Of a stretch of 64,000 nucleotides of DNA, positions 25,146-35,779 are shown piece after piece (position 1 is the first letter of the stretch; each line of letters opens with the position of its first letter). Below the pieces are notes generated by a model. It did no database searches and was not told the origin of the DNA. It saw only the letters and a program-made list of their open reading frames with translations. Origin of the DNA: Ustulina deusta (taxonomy: Eukaryota > Ascomycota > Sordariomycetes > Xylariales > Xylariaceae); contig JAJNNX010000083.1 of NCBI GenBank assembly GCA_023159155.1, positions 39,768-103,767 on the forward strand, written 5' to 3'. The translations under genes and the position numbers were made by a program.

Positions 25146-25556
25146 ACAGACGGAGGGGGGCGGTTATGAGGTCATCTCGCTAGCGGCCGATGCGACAATT
25201 GCGGCTATATTGTGTACATCATAATTTTAACGTTCTTTAGATATGTCTCCTTCATGAATGTATGCGTCGGTTCAGCATGACAATAAAGAACCAAGGAGCG
25301 GGATACAAATCACCATGCAAGGTCTTCCGCCGTTCCCATATATCGCTTACCCATTCACATATGGTTGATATCCGCCCTTAACAGCAATGAGGTCATAGTG
25401 ACTTCCACTAAGGTTAGAATCTTGGAGGGAGAAACAGGGGTATAGGTCTGGATCTTTGTGCGAGTGGGACCCCGTCAGTTTCCCATTGCGCTATACTACG
25501 CATGTTATCTACTTCAACAACGACCTTGTCATCCATCTCCTAAACCCGAGACCCCA
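25146..25556. other. Intergenic region before tRNA-Gly
   Basis: About 410 bp with the pirin 3' end and the upstream flank of the tRNA gene. No other feature is supported. Confidence 0.5.
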
Positions 25557-25627
25557 GCATCAGTGGTTTAGTGGTAAAATCCATCGTTGCCATCGATGGG
25601 CCCCGTGTTCGATTCACGGCTGATGCA
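25557..25627 (+). tRNA. tRNA-Gly (anticodon GCC)
   Basis: 71 nt. The acceptor stem GCATCAG pairs with CTGATGC, followed by discriminator A. The anticodon stem CATCG/CGATG encloses the loop TTGCCAT, anticodon GCC. The T arm CCGTG-TTCGATT-CACGG supplies the internal B box (GTTCGATTC), and the D arm carries the A-box-like TTTAGTGGTA. No intron. Isolated between the pirin and polygalacturonase genes. Confidence 0.97.
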
Positions 25628-25632
25628 TACTC

Positions 25633-25638
25633 TTTTTT
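25633..25638 (+). terminator. RNA polymerase III oligo-T terminator of tRNA-Gly
   Basis: A run of six T residues begins 6 nt after the tRNA discriminator base, the usual Pol III stop signal. Confidence 0.8.
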
Positions 25639-26750
25639 GACCCCATCTGTTAAATCCGGATGGGTTTCTTTTTCCTCTCTACATAGGGCACAACTGACAT
25701 TCCTGCCATCTACTTAGAAATATTTGAAGGGGCCTAATTATTAGATAAGGTAATTATAAAAACTAGCGAAAGTCGCAATTATTCATTTGTTTGGGCCGGG
25801 CAAGAATTGCCATGCCACTCACTGTCAATCACCAAGGCAATATATTTGCCGCACCCGAGGTCTGATAATTGAAGTCCCTGAGGGCGACCTTGGGATATGG
25901 CTTTCGCCAGGGCGGGGGAGGGGAGAAAAGAAAAAATTCGCGCTTTGATATTCTAACAATTCATTGCTCTGACACTTCTTGTGCCGTACGAACGTGCAAT
26001 CCGGTATAATATTGACAGCCCTATCGCACAGCACTCACCGATTTCAAGAAGTCATGGGTATGGAGGAATATAACTCCATATCCGACAGAGCCGCATTGGC
26101 AACCCCCCGTGACAGCTCTCGGGTGCAGAAAGTTATGGGGTGATTCGTGTTTGGAGGCTGCAAACCGACTATCCAAGGTTTGTTGGTTCTAGCGGCGTAC
26201 TTGGCTGATCGATGATTCTTCATTTCTTGGCAGTTCGGTTGTGTTGGCCGATGGACTGCATATACGGTATATGGGTGGCGGCAGGGGCTCGCTGTGTTTT
26301 GGTCGTAGTATGATATCCGGCGGTTCTTCAGTGATTCTTAGTATTTTAGCGATTGCTAGAAACTCGTTGATATGTGGTGGTTTCATGCCTATGTCTCCTT
26401 GAGGTTCTGTCTATGGCTATGGCTTTATTTGCACTCAGTCGAAGTCTAACTGTTACTAAGTCGATGTAGCATAACACGCTGATGAGAGGACTATGCTAAT
26501 GCTGGCGATATGAGTAATTTCTGTTGTCCGGCGCGACGTCAAGCGCCTCTTGTCGTGAGCTTGAATGGAGCACCTCCCTAACATGCGCATGACCCCTCGT
26601 CCTTCCATTAACTCAGATCAGATTGCTTCGTTGGACCTCTCTCCCTGGGTGTGTTCTCTTCATTATACATGTCCTGGAATGTGATCGGCTGCGTGGCTCA
26701 TTCGCATCTCTCTAGGCTTGTACATCGCCGATCAGATCGTTCATTTACCA
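25639..26750. other. Gene-free stretch
   Basis: About 1.1 kb between the tRNA and the 3' end of the polygalacturonase gene. Only short, featureless frames on both strands; nothing recognised. Confidence 0.5.
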
Positions 26751-28194
26751 CTACTCCGAGACGCAATCAAACCCTTCTAGACCCGAGGTGTCGAAGTTTG
26801 AACATACCCATTGAGACTTCCCTTCCGGTGATGTGATAGAAATATTCTTCGCATAGAAATTGTAACATTGCTGGTAGGTGCGTAAGCCGGAGTCATATCA
26901 TGAGTGACTCGAAAGAGACCTTACCTCAGGAGATGAGCAGACTAACGTGCCAACTTTAGGATCATGCTTTGACGATGTTGTCCCCCACATGTCAATGAAG
27001 TAGATATCCGAGATAGTCATATTAGAGGGATACAATTCGCAGAGCGTTTTGTTTGACTGGCCATAGCATTGGTTGACCTCAATCGCCCAATCATTGTTGA
27101 CGCTTTCATATCTCTCAAATGTGATATTCTTGACGTAGCCAGAGCCGCCACCGCCAGACAGGATTGGCTCGAAGTCGGAGTGAATACCGGGCCAGACCTT
27201 TATTCTAGCTGCATCGCTGGCATCCGTCATCGTATTGTTGTAGATGTAGACATTTTCGACGATGTCGTATTGATCGATGTACTGCCCAAGCGAGCCTACA
27301 GAGATGCCGTGAGATCCAGTGCACTTCAGACCTTGCACCACGATATTTGTGCTGTTCGGCTTAAACGAGACGCAGTCATCCGTGTTGTCAATCACCGAGT
27401 TTTGGATGACAACATGGTCTGAGCGGTACGTGTCCCAGCCATCAGAGTTCTTCACCGGATTGGAATTTGAAGATTTGGCTGTGAGAACCATATCGCTAAT
27501 GAGGATATCCGAGCTGTTCGCAATGAGGTTGAACCACTATGGCACGTTAGCTCCGGGCTCGACCATCCGAATTCATTGGCATTGCACTTACGTCGGGTGG
27601 GTTGATCATCTGTATACCAGTCACAGAACCTCCTTGAAGTCCATCGAGTACCAGAGAGATAGGTCTCAGTAAAGAGGAATTTGACGCGAATGCATCCCAC
27701 CACAGTTGTCCTTCACCATTTATTTTCCCCACACCACCCCCGTAGATGTTGACGTCCCTTCCGCCAATCTTCCAGAATGCCGTTGAAGACTGAAAATCGT
27801 ACTTGAATGAATTGGATACCCAATAGTCGATATCAGGCTTGAATGTGATGGATCCTGAGAGCGCGACATCGACACTGTCTAGGAACGTCAAATCCAGTGC
27901 GGTGGCGATTGTGTAGTTCCCATCTAAGACGATGGTGCCGCCGTTATTGCAATCGCCGAAAGCACCAAGAATCTGGGGTGCGTCGTCTTCGCCATCACCG
28001 AGTGCTGTCACAGAACATGTCTTCGTCCGAGGCGGTGAGTACAGTTTGGGTCGACCGCTATTGTAAGGGAATGGCTCGATATTCGGTCGTGAGAGAAGAG
28101 CTTTGCCTATACCTGCGTCTACTACTGGTGTTGCGGCCGCCAAGGTAGCCAAGATGGCGATGGCTGCAGCTTCTTTGGCGTACCGAAACCTCAT
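26751..28194 (-). CDS. GH28 exo-polygalacturonase, secreted, three exons
   Basis: Exons 28194-27592, 27536-26925 and 26870-26751 (1335 nt, 444 aa), separated by 55- and 54-bp introns with GTAAGT and GTAAGG donors. The first intron has a GCTAAC branch point. All frames join exactly. The start is the ATG at 28194, which gives a signal peptide ([20 protein letters not shown]). GH28 motifs: NSDGWDTY (Asp233), TDDCVSFK (Asp254, Asp255), [11 protein letters not shown] (His277) and RIKVWPG (Arg312, Lys314). [10 protein letters not shown], the SLGQY wording and the WVCSNFD...DCVSE tail match fungal exopolygalacturonase X (PgaX type) as I remember it. It would cut galacturonate from the non-reducing ends of polygalacturonate outside the cell. 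Many N-glycosylation sites are visible. Divergent from the pectin methylesterase gene. Confidence 0.93.
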
Positions 28195-28968
28195 GACTGC
28201 GGTCTTTCGGAGTATCAAACCCAAGAGACTATAGGATTTATCTTTCTAGAGAACTGTTCTAGTCATATTCATATAGCGGCCGTCATTCGGTTTTAAGGGC
28301 TAGCCTCCCGGCCAACCCAAAGAGCTGGCATTTCCCGATGGCCATCCCGATCTCAACAAGGTATGATACCCGCATTCCAAAGTGAAGGCATTTTTCCGTC
28401 ACTCGTAAGTTGGTATATGTTAGATCTGGGCTGATATATCACTGGTACCAAGACAACTTCATTGGAGAGGCTGGGGTATTAGCTAGAGTCAATGGGTAAT
28501 AGAAGATGAATTGAGTCCGTTGCTTCCCCCGCATCAACATGATCAGCATGGGGTCTAACCCAATGCAGTACCATAGGTAGCCAACGATAGATACACAACA
28601 AGAGATTTCTCCGCACAGAGTGCTCACCAGCACTTTTTGGGGTATTGTCGGGGGAGACAGCACATACGTTATCCACTGCTTCTCGAGGTCAATGCCTTGT
28701 GTGGATTGAATCTTCCACTAGTCACAAGGGTCAATGAGCAGGACTCGAAGTGATGCCAGGTACCCCACCGAGTTGCCTCGGAACTTTCGAAGCGCTCGAA
28801 TATGAAGGCCTCTTTTAGCCATCCTAATGAATACCATTTTATCATGGGACCAACATAAAAGGATAGGGTCAGCGGCGGACCAAGGTCATCCGTTGATCCA
28901 TGCCGCTCAACATGGGTAGATCTGCTGCTATTGATTGCTGAAGTTGTTGACGTTCAATAACTGTTCAC
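28195..28968. promoter_or_regulatory. Shared bidirectional promoter of the pectinase pair, with CreA-like sites
   Basis: 774 bp between two divergent start codons, one for exo-polygalacturonase and one for pectin methylesterase. Three matches to the carbon-repressor consensus SYGGRG occur: CTGGGG at 28471-28476 (+), GCGGGG at 28527-28532 (-) and GTGGGG at 28763-28768 (-). Such short sites also arise by chance, so carbon repression is only suggested. A TATA-like CATAAAAG lies near 28853, about 115 bp before the esterase ATG. Confidence 0.35.
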
Positions 28969-30257
28969 ATGGCTCGGCTTAGGGGGCTTCTGTTTCTAAC
29001 ACTAGGCATTGGCGACGTCATCGCTGGCATTACGAGAAATATCCCGGCTCAGACTTATAAGCAATGCCAAAAGCGGACTGCCAATCCACTCGACGGCTGT
29101 CCTTCCGGGACGATCTATGTGAGCCAGACGGACCAGAGTGCTGAGTTCCGGACGATCCAAAGCGCTATTTCTTCCCTTCCTAATGACACCAGCCGTCATG
29201 TCATTCTGATAGCGCCTGGGATATATACGGAACAGCTAAACGTAACACGACAAGGTCCGCTCACCCTCTTGGGCACCTCAGATCGTCCATCCCGTAGAGA
29301 ATCTTACGCAGACATTAGTTATGACTCAGCGCACGAGAACGATGTTCAGATCTATTGGAACTCCGCGAACCATGACGCCATTTTCTCAGATAATGTGTAT
29401 ACTGGCGTTCTCACTATTGGGCCTAACCTGAACGCAACCTTGACTGGGTCCGGTCCCACGGGCTTCCCCGTACCAGATGACACGCCATTTGGGTGCGCAG
29501 ATTTCCGGGCTTACAATATCGACTTCCGCAATGAGTACACTCCCTACTCAAATGGCCCAGCGCATGCATTGGGCGTCAGCCGTGCGAACGCCGGATTTTA
29601 CTCGTGCGGTTTCTATAGTTGGCAAGACACAGTTAGTATGTCCTCTCCCAAGCAACTGAAGGCATCATGATTGACCTGAGAGCGAAGGTATATATCGGGA
29701 AGTTAGGCAATGCGTACTTCTACGACACTGTAGTCGCAGGCCAGACGGATTTCCTATATGGCTTCGGGACGCTGTTCATTGAGCATTCGAGTCTGTTGTT
29801 GCGCAATTGCGGGGGCGGCATCACGGCCTGGAAGGGCACCAATACGACGTTCGCTAACAAGTACGGTGTCTATATCTCAAAATCGCAGCTTCTAGCTGCC
29901 AACAGCTCTATCGCACCCATCATTGCAGATAGGTGCTCTCTCGGTAGGCCGTGGAATGCGTTGCAGCGCAGCTTGTACATGAATACGTATTTCGACCCGA
30001 GTATCTTGCCTGCGGGATACACGGAATGGTCAGGCCAGCCAAGTGGAAACATTGGCGTAAATACCACGATGGCCGTGTATAAAGTATTTGGGCCCGGGTA
30101 TGATGCCGGAGCTGAGACAGCAAGCAATGTTACGAAGGTATTTGAAAGAAAGGAGGCCGAACCATTTCGTCGGCCAGTGGACGTCTTCATGACACCCGGG
30201 GGAACGCAACCGAATATCAAGTGGATAGATCCTTCCGCACTACTACCCAGCAAATAG
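28969..30257 (+). CDS. CE8 pectin methylesterase (pectinesterase), secreted, two exons
   Basis: Exons 28969-29635 and 29683-30257 (1242 nt, 413 aa) flank a 47-bp intron with a GTATGT donor at 29636. An in-frame stop in the unspliced reading is removed by this intron, so the gene is not frameshifted. A signal peptide is visible (MARLRGLLFLTLGIGDVIAG). Family motifs: FYSWQDT (Asp220, acid/base), GQTDFLYGFG (Asp245, nucleophile) and LGRPW (Arg311, Trp313). The length is normal for fungal pectinesterases, though the sequence has a longer N-terminal part than the smallest members. It removes methyl esters from homogalacturonan, which opens the polymer to polygalacturonases such as its divergent neighbour. 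The intron's 3' end (GACCTGAGAG) is weak, and the adjacent GTTAGT donor was rejected because no acceptor keeps frame. Confidence 0.92.
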
Positions 30258-30952
30258 CTCAAGAGTTGAATGCAGAGTAGTCGGTCCAGTCTGTTGCTCA
30301 AGACGCCTCACATCACCGATGCGATAATTAAGTTCAACATCCATGCAACGTGGGCTCGCTCGAAAGCCACCAGCCTAATAACGACTCTTTTAGATAAAAA
30401 GAGTGTCACAATGCAATATATTACATTTATGGCTACTTCCTATCCACCAGATCATCGAGGAGTAGTAATGCTAATAACGATTCGACGAGACATGAGGAGA
30501 CCAGCCATTGCACCAAAATTCGTTACGTACCTTGGATCTTATGGCCTTTTTTATTATTGCTGGTCTCACTAAGTGAAGCTTTCAGTTTTTGACAATATGT
30601 ATTAGAAAGAGGGAGGAAATCATATCTAAGTACCTACCTAGGTATAGGGGAGAGACACGTTTTTTTGACACGCTGGTACATGAGTGGTGTAACTGTTGGA
30701 GACTTTTTGTACATATTATAACTGCACTAGCAATACTCATATAAAACACTCCAATAGGTACCAACCTTTCCGAATGATACTTGTTAGATGATACGCACTA
30801 TTACAACAAAAACCGCCGTCGGGATAGAAAAAGGTACCTATGTTTGAATATTGTAACTAAAGAATTACAATTGCGGTTGTAGCCTTCGCTCTTCGTCCGA
30901 AGGGGGGCTATGGGGTAGGGTCATACTATTGCTCCAACATTAAATTATAAAC
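30258..30952. other. Intergenic region downstream of pectinesterase
   Basis: About 700 bp with no supported gene. It includes a TACCTACCTAGGTA palindrome at 30631-30644. Confidence 0.5.
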
Positions 30953-31214
30953 ATGCAACAGAATTCCGAACTTGTAAACGATACGGCTTACCGAAAGCTC
31001 AAGCTCCAGGCTGTTCAAAGCGAAGTCCCTTCGGGTAGGGAAATAAATGGTATGTTGGACAATTACCTAATGATGTTGCGGAGGGAATAGACTAACTGAC
31101 ATGGCAGCCCTCATAAAACGTATTTTTGTACGTCGTGCCTCGTGCCTTCCCAACAAGCAGATGATGGCAATTGCGGGCCGGTCCGGGCTGGGCAGGAGGG
31201 GCCGCGGATGTTAG
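30953..31214 (+). CDS. Possible tiny spliced gene, or spliced 5' leader with uORF of rid
   Basis: An ATG at 30953 opens a reasonable-looking peptide (starts MQQNSELVNDTAYRKLKLQA). At 31050-31107 there is a 58-bp segment with excellent intron signals: GTATGT, GACTAAC and CATGGCAG. Splicing gives 30953-31049 joined to 31108-31214, 67 aa; without splicing the frame stops at 31090 (45 aa). A second donor-like GTACGT is at 31232. It ends 132 bp before the rid start on the same strand, so it may be a spliced leader of the rid transcript rather than a separate gene. I recognise no family. Confidence is low that it is a protein gene and moderate that the intron is real. Confidence 0.3.
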
Positions 31215-31346
31215 CGAGTTGTATCGAGAAGGTACGTGTAATCTGATTCTATCCCAACACCCCTCGTTGTTTTCTTACCTCTGAATGTTCAAAGTCTTCA
31301 GCCAAACGCCCATACTCTGTCCAAAACTGCACAGCCCTTCTCCAAG

Positions 31347-33845
31347 ATGTCTCAAACGAACTATCCAACCCGCAATGGTATTATAATTCTCGACGAAGAT
31401 GACTGCGATAGTGCTGGGCTCTCCCACCTGGAGCAAAGTGTACGCAGCCTCCAGTATGCTCGGAATACAGGCCAGGATGTGCCAGTAATCGACCTAACTC
31501 TGGACGAGAAAGAACAGAAAGGTGTTCATGAGTATGAAATACAAATAATTGAGCAACTAGAAGAAGTGGAAAGAAACAACCCAAACTATTGCCGTCGACT
31601 ACCAGTCCCGCTGCGGAATCCTTTAATCCCGACGCGTTCAAAGATTTCTTCTTTTCGACACAAAAGTATGGTAATAAAACAGGGAACACTTGTCGAAGTG
31701 CCTCAAAGAGCTCAAAACGAGTACAATTGGCAGTTTCTTCATGTTTCGGATATTTACACTGATACCTGGTCTCGCGTGATTCTTCGAGGAATAAGGCTTA
31801 CACGGAATCGCAACTTGCGCGGGATGCTACCGAGAATGAAAAACGAAGTATGCGCATTATACGATATTAACAAAGAAGACAACCGCCCGGAGCATATACA
31901 AGCCGCAGTGGAGATTTTAGTTACCGAAGTTGTGAGGACCCGCGCGCTGTCCAAAACCAACGCTGCCTTCCCTACGCACAGATTCGACCCGCGACAGTGG
32001 AACAGCATGGAAGAAATAGAAAATAAGGGCGTCTTGGTTCAGCGTTGGAAGTACTCCCGCTATTGGCCCACGCCAGGCGCAATGGCAACTAAGCGGCCTT
32101 TGAGTGGTGCCCTCGTTCGGCTCAGGTCTGTCGATATCGAGGACGAATATTTTAGGGTCGCCGACGATAAGCTTAGAAACGAATTTCGCGGCGGGATCAT
32201 ACGTGGCGGATCTTCCAAGGGTGCTCGAGTTTCTATACCATGCATCGATCTCGATATGGCTAAGGACGATCGGGATGCCATATTAACCCTGGGGCACAAC
32301 CAAAAGTACACGGCTGATGATATGTTCTGTGGCGCTGGAGGAGCTTCGTGGTAAGTAATCCTCTGAGCTCTCACAGATCACGCTCAAGATGACAATTGCT
32401 GAACTCTAGTGTTGTAGTGGCATTCGACGGGCCGGCTTACAGTTAAGAGTAGCTTGCGATTTCGACGAAGCGGCTTGTAGGACATACCAAGAGAATTTCC
32501 CGGAAGTGTCGCTAAACCAGATGAGCATTTTCAATTTCATTGAGCTGGAAACTTCAACTCCCTACGCGGATCTCTTACATATATGTGAGTACTTCTCAGA
32601 GGTCTCTTCTTCTTCTTCCTTCAAAATAATAGTGATTATTAACCGCGAGTATTGGCAGCGCCCCCTTGTCAGCCGTTCTCGCCCGCGCATACCATCCCCG
32701 GTAAGAACGACGAGGCCAACGCCGCTGCCCTCCTCGCTTGTGCAGAAGTCCTCCAAAAAAGACGCCCCCGATTGTCTACTAGTGAACAGACCTTCGGGCT
32801 TCTGTTTGATCGGAATGAAGAATTCTTCAACGCGCTCGTTGGTCAATATACTGCGCTGGGATACTCGTTCTCTTGGGATACATTACGGTTTAAGGAGTAT
32901 AGGATACCTTCGACCCGGAGGCGTTTAATTTGGATCGCGTCTTGTCCTGGAGAAGCGCTCCCACCATTTCCGATGCCCACACACGCCGAAACAGGCAGGG
33001 AGCTACCGGCTCCGGTTACGCTTCGCTCCGTGTTGACCAACGCGACACTTGGTAGTCGGAATCGTGATCCTCTTCATAACGTTGAGGATATGCTTTCTAG
33101 GGCCAGAAAGAGCACGAGATTCCCGAAGAAACCTTACGACGACAGGTGTCAAATCGGTACGGTAACAACTTCAGGTTCCGAACGGGCTCATCCTTCCGGG
33201 AAGCGGGACTTCACTTTGCGGGAGCTGGCCGACATTCAAGGATTTCCAAGGGAACATACCTTTGTCGGGAAAATGACACCGATTAGCCGCCAGATCGGAA
33301 ACGCATTTCCGCCGGTTGTTGTCGAAATATTATACCGCCACCTCAGGAAGTGGTTACTGCGGCAAGATCGTGTTGTCCCTAAGCGCAGGGGAGCCTTCCA
33401 GACGACATCCGTGATCGCGGCAGAGCGCTGCAATCGACAAGACATCATAATCATTGACCCTGTTGATGAGGTGGTGATCGCATCACGGTCCTCTAAGTCT
33501 AAAAGTCTCATTATAATTGACGATGATGAGAACGAAGAATCCTGCGATCAAGGAGCTTCTGCCAGCTACAATGAGCAAAATACCGGATATCAGGTTGGAG
33601 ACGCCATCCTAATTGACGAATCCGGAGACACAGACATGATAGGCCTCACCGATGTCGTTGAAGAGTACCCGACCTTTTCTCGAGAAAGCTCGCGTACCCT
33701 CTCGGCAGAAAGCCTTCCATCTCTGATCGAGATGGAAGTCGACGGTGAATATAATGCCGAAAGGTGGGGAGCTCTTAGAAAAGACATGGAAATACAAAGG
33801 GAAGAAGCCAGAGCACATCATCGGTCTCTATTTTATCAAAATTAA
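31347..33845 (+). CDS. rid: RID-type DNA cytosine methyltransferase (RIP defective homologue), three exons
   Basis: Exons 31347-32350, 32418-32584 and 32650-33845 (2367 nt, 788 aa) with 67- and 65-bp introns (GTAAGT, GTGAGT donors; ATTAAC branch in the second). Catalytic motifs in order: I DMFCGAGGASC (~325-335, the Cys codon restored by splicing), IV PPCQPFSPAHT (nucleophile Cys397), VI SEQTFG (Glu436, EQT in place of the usual ENV), VIII STRRRLIWIAS (~480), IX LRELADIQGF (~582), and X RQIGNAFPP (~606). The SPAHT and EQT wording marks the RID/Masc1 class, not maintenance methyltransferases. The ~320-residue N-terminus has acidic LDEDD and IDLTLDE patches; the C-terminal ~150 residues are acidic. 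In Neurospora, RID is needed for premeiotic repeat-induced point mutation. No stop or missing catalytic residue is seen. The 20-kb RIP-mutated nest starts ~0.8 kb downstream. Confidence 0.94.
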
Positions 33846-34636
33846 CGAGCAACTTGTTGGATCTGTTAGTGTCGGCGCTGTAGGAGCTATTATTCTGTCG
33901 GGAACGTGGTACAACAATGGTTGATGCTGGAAGAGAAGCATGGTAAGAAAAGCAACTTTCGGGGAATGTTGCCTGTGTTGGCAATTATAGTGAGAAGCAA
34001 GTTGCAGGGAGTGTAGATACGTGCGTGTACTTTCCACGATATACGGAAAAGGGCATCGCCCTTTACCTTAATATCTCCTACATCCAAGCTACAAAATAGA
34101 CAAAGCTGGCTGATTGTCTCTAAGAAGATATTACGTGTTATTGTGGCGACTGGCATTTAGGTATCTATCTAATCGTTGTATCCTCCGTGTGCTGACCTTC
34201 ATTGCGCGAAATCTCCAAGCGAGTAGGCATGTGTTTGGGGGGTGCCAAAAGGGCCAAATAAAATGAATCATTCAGATGCGATGAATAGATTTTGCTCGGA
34301 CTTGAATGGTGTTACTGACGTTAATAACCAACTACATGACGAAACCATGGATTGATTCGCCTGAAGATGTCGATTCTGCTAGGAATCTATAGATTGTATC
34401 TCAATTCCTTCATTTATGCGAAAACTTTGCTCAATCGCCCTTGGCGCTGATCCGTCACTGTATTCCTGACGCATTCATACGATGGAGGGTTTGCCATGGC
34501 GAGCACGGGCCACATTTACGTCTTCGTCCTGCTGGCTGCGTTGATCCAATCAATACGTCGTCACATTGCAACCGAGTGTTTTCTATTGATACGTTTGGTG
34601 CTACCTAGGTATTTTTAGAGAGAAGCTGTTTCTCAT
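33846..34636. other. Intergenic boundary between rid and the RIP-mutated nest
   Basis: About 790 bp of moderately A/T-rich but not degenerate sequence. No gene is supported. A TACCTAGGTA palindrome lies at 34602-34611, right at the transition to the strongly A/T-rich block. Confidence 0.5.
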
Positions 34637-35421
34637 TATATATATATATTTTAATAGTCGGAAATAAACAGATGAAAGAATAGTTCCTGGTGCGGTAAAG
34701 AGTAAAGGACTTAAAGACTTGGATTAAAAAATATTAGAAAGTCTTGCTTTAATATATTTATATATTTAATTTCTAAGCAATACTTATTAAAAATTATTAT
34801 TTCTAAACTAAACTTTCTAGACCTTTTACTTTACTACTTTTATGTTTTAGCTTTTTTTTTAAATATTACTATATATTTTATTATATATAGCATAGTATAT
34901 ATAATTTTTTGTTTTATTTATATGCTATTTATTTATTTAGCTTTTTTAAAGTTTATATTTAATTTTTTTTTAATTTTTTTTTATAATTATTATTAATTTT
35001 TATTTAATAGTTATATTTTTTTTAATAAAACTTTAATATAGTAATATTTATATAGCTAAAATTAAAACAAAAATATAAATATAAAAATAATAATATTATT
35101 AATTAAAAAAATTATTAATTTAATAATTATATTTTATACGAAATAAATTATTTAAAATAAAAACAGAAATATATATAAATAAATATAATAGCTATTATTA
35201 ATATAATAATTAAAGCTTATATAATAAATATAGTTAATATAAACAAAAATAATAATTAAAAAATATATGCTAGTTATAATAATATATATAATATTTATTA
35301 TTATTATTATAGTTGCTTTTTTATTTATTTATATAATTAATACTTTATTAATGCTATTATTATTTATTTAAAGTATAATTTTAATAATAATATTAATAAT
35401 AAAATATATATTAAAGTAATA
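34637..35421. repeat. A/T-rich RIP-like flank left of the nested retrotransposons
   Basis: About 785 bp of extremely A/T-rich sequence with stops in all frames, abutting the first inverted LTR piece. It resembles the rest of the island in decay, but I could not match it to the retrotransposon's own sequence. Confidence 0.45.
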
Positions 35422-35486
35422 TGTTATGATTAATCAAGTAAAGCTTTTATAGCTAGTTTAATAATACTATAAACAAAAACTCTAAG

Positions 35487-35523
<37 letters not shown>

Positions 35524-35544
35524 AAAGTTTATAAAGTAAATAAA
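35422..35544 (-). repeat. Inverted LTR fragment (left half) of outer copy A
   Basis: It begins TGTTATGATTAATCAAG, the reverse complement of the LTR end seen at 50364-50380, and runs through a long poly-A to a GTTTATAAAGTAAAT-like stretch. It stops where forward copy 1 begins. The missing other half of this LTR resumes at 41512, so copy 1 was inserted inside it. Confidence 0.65.
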
Positions 35545-35779
35545 TATTATAACGGTTAGTATAGTCTTGGCAAGACCTGCAAGAACTTCAGACCCACATA
35601 GCAATAAGATAGGAAGTCTACGCACGGACCAACCTATAACTCTGTAGCTACACATATAGAGTCCATATCTACCTACCCTATAAACTCTAACTTTTTTTTT
35701 TTTTTTTTTTTTAGTTTAAAATTTTTGTTTATAGTATTAATAAACTAGCTATAAAAGCTTTACTTAACTAATTATAATA
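35545..35779 (+). repeat. 5' LTR of copy 1
   Basis: Aligns by eye with five other LTR copies. Shared landmarks are GGTTAGTATAGTC, AAGACCTGCAAGAAC, CCACATAGCAATAAGATAGG, CGCACGGACCAACC, a long T-tract near the 3' side, and a CTAGCTATAAAAGCTTTACT end block. Confidence 0.8.

Noticed and set aside
29636..29682. Frameshift or stop that breaks the pectinesterase gene
   Set aside because: The interruption is a 47-bp intron with a GTATGT donor; splicing restores frame between the QDT and GQTDF motifs.
32351..32649. Truncated rid pseudogene (frame stops after motif I)
   Set aside because: Two introns account for the breaks, and all methyltransferase motifs are restored in order.
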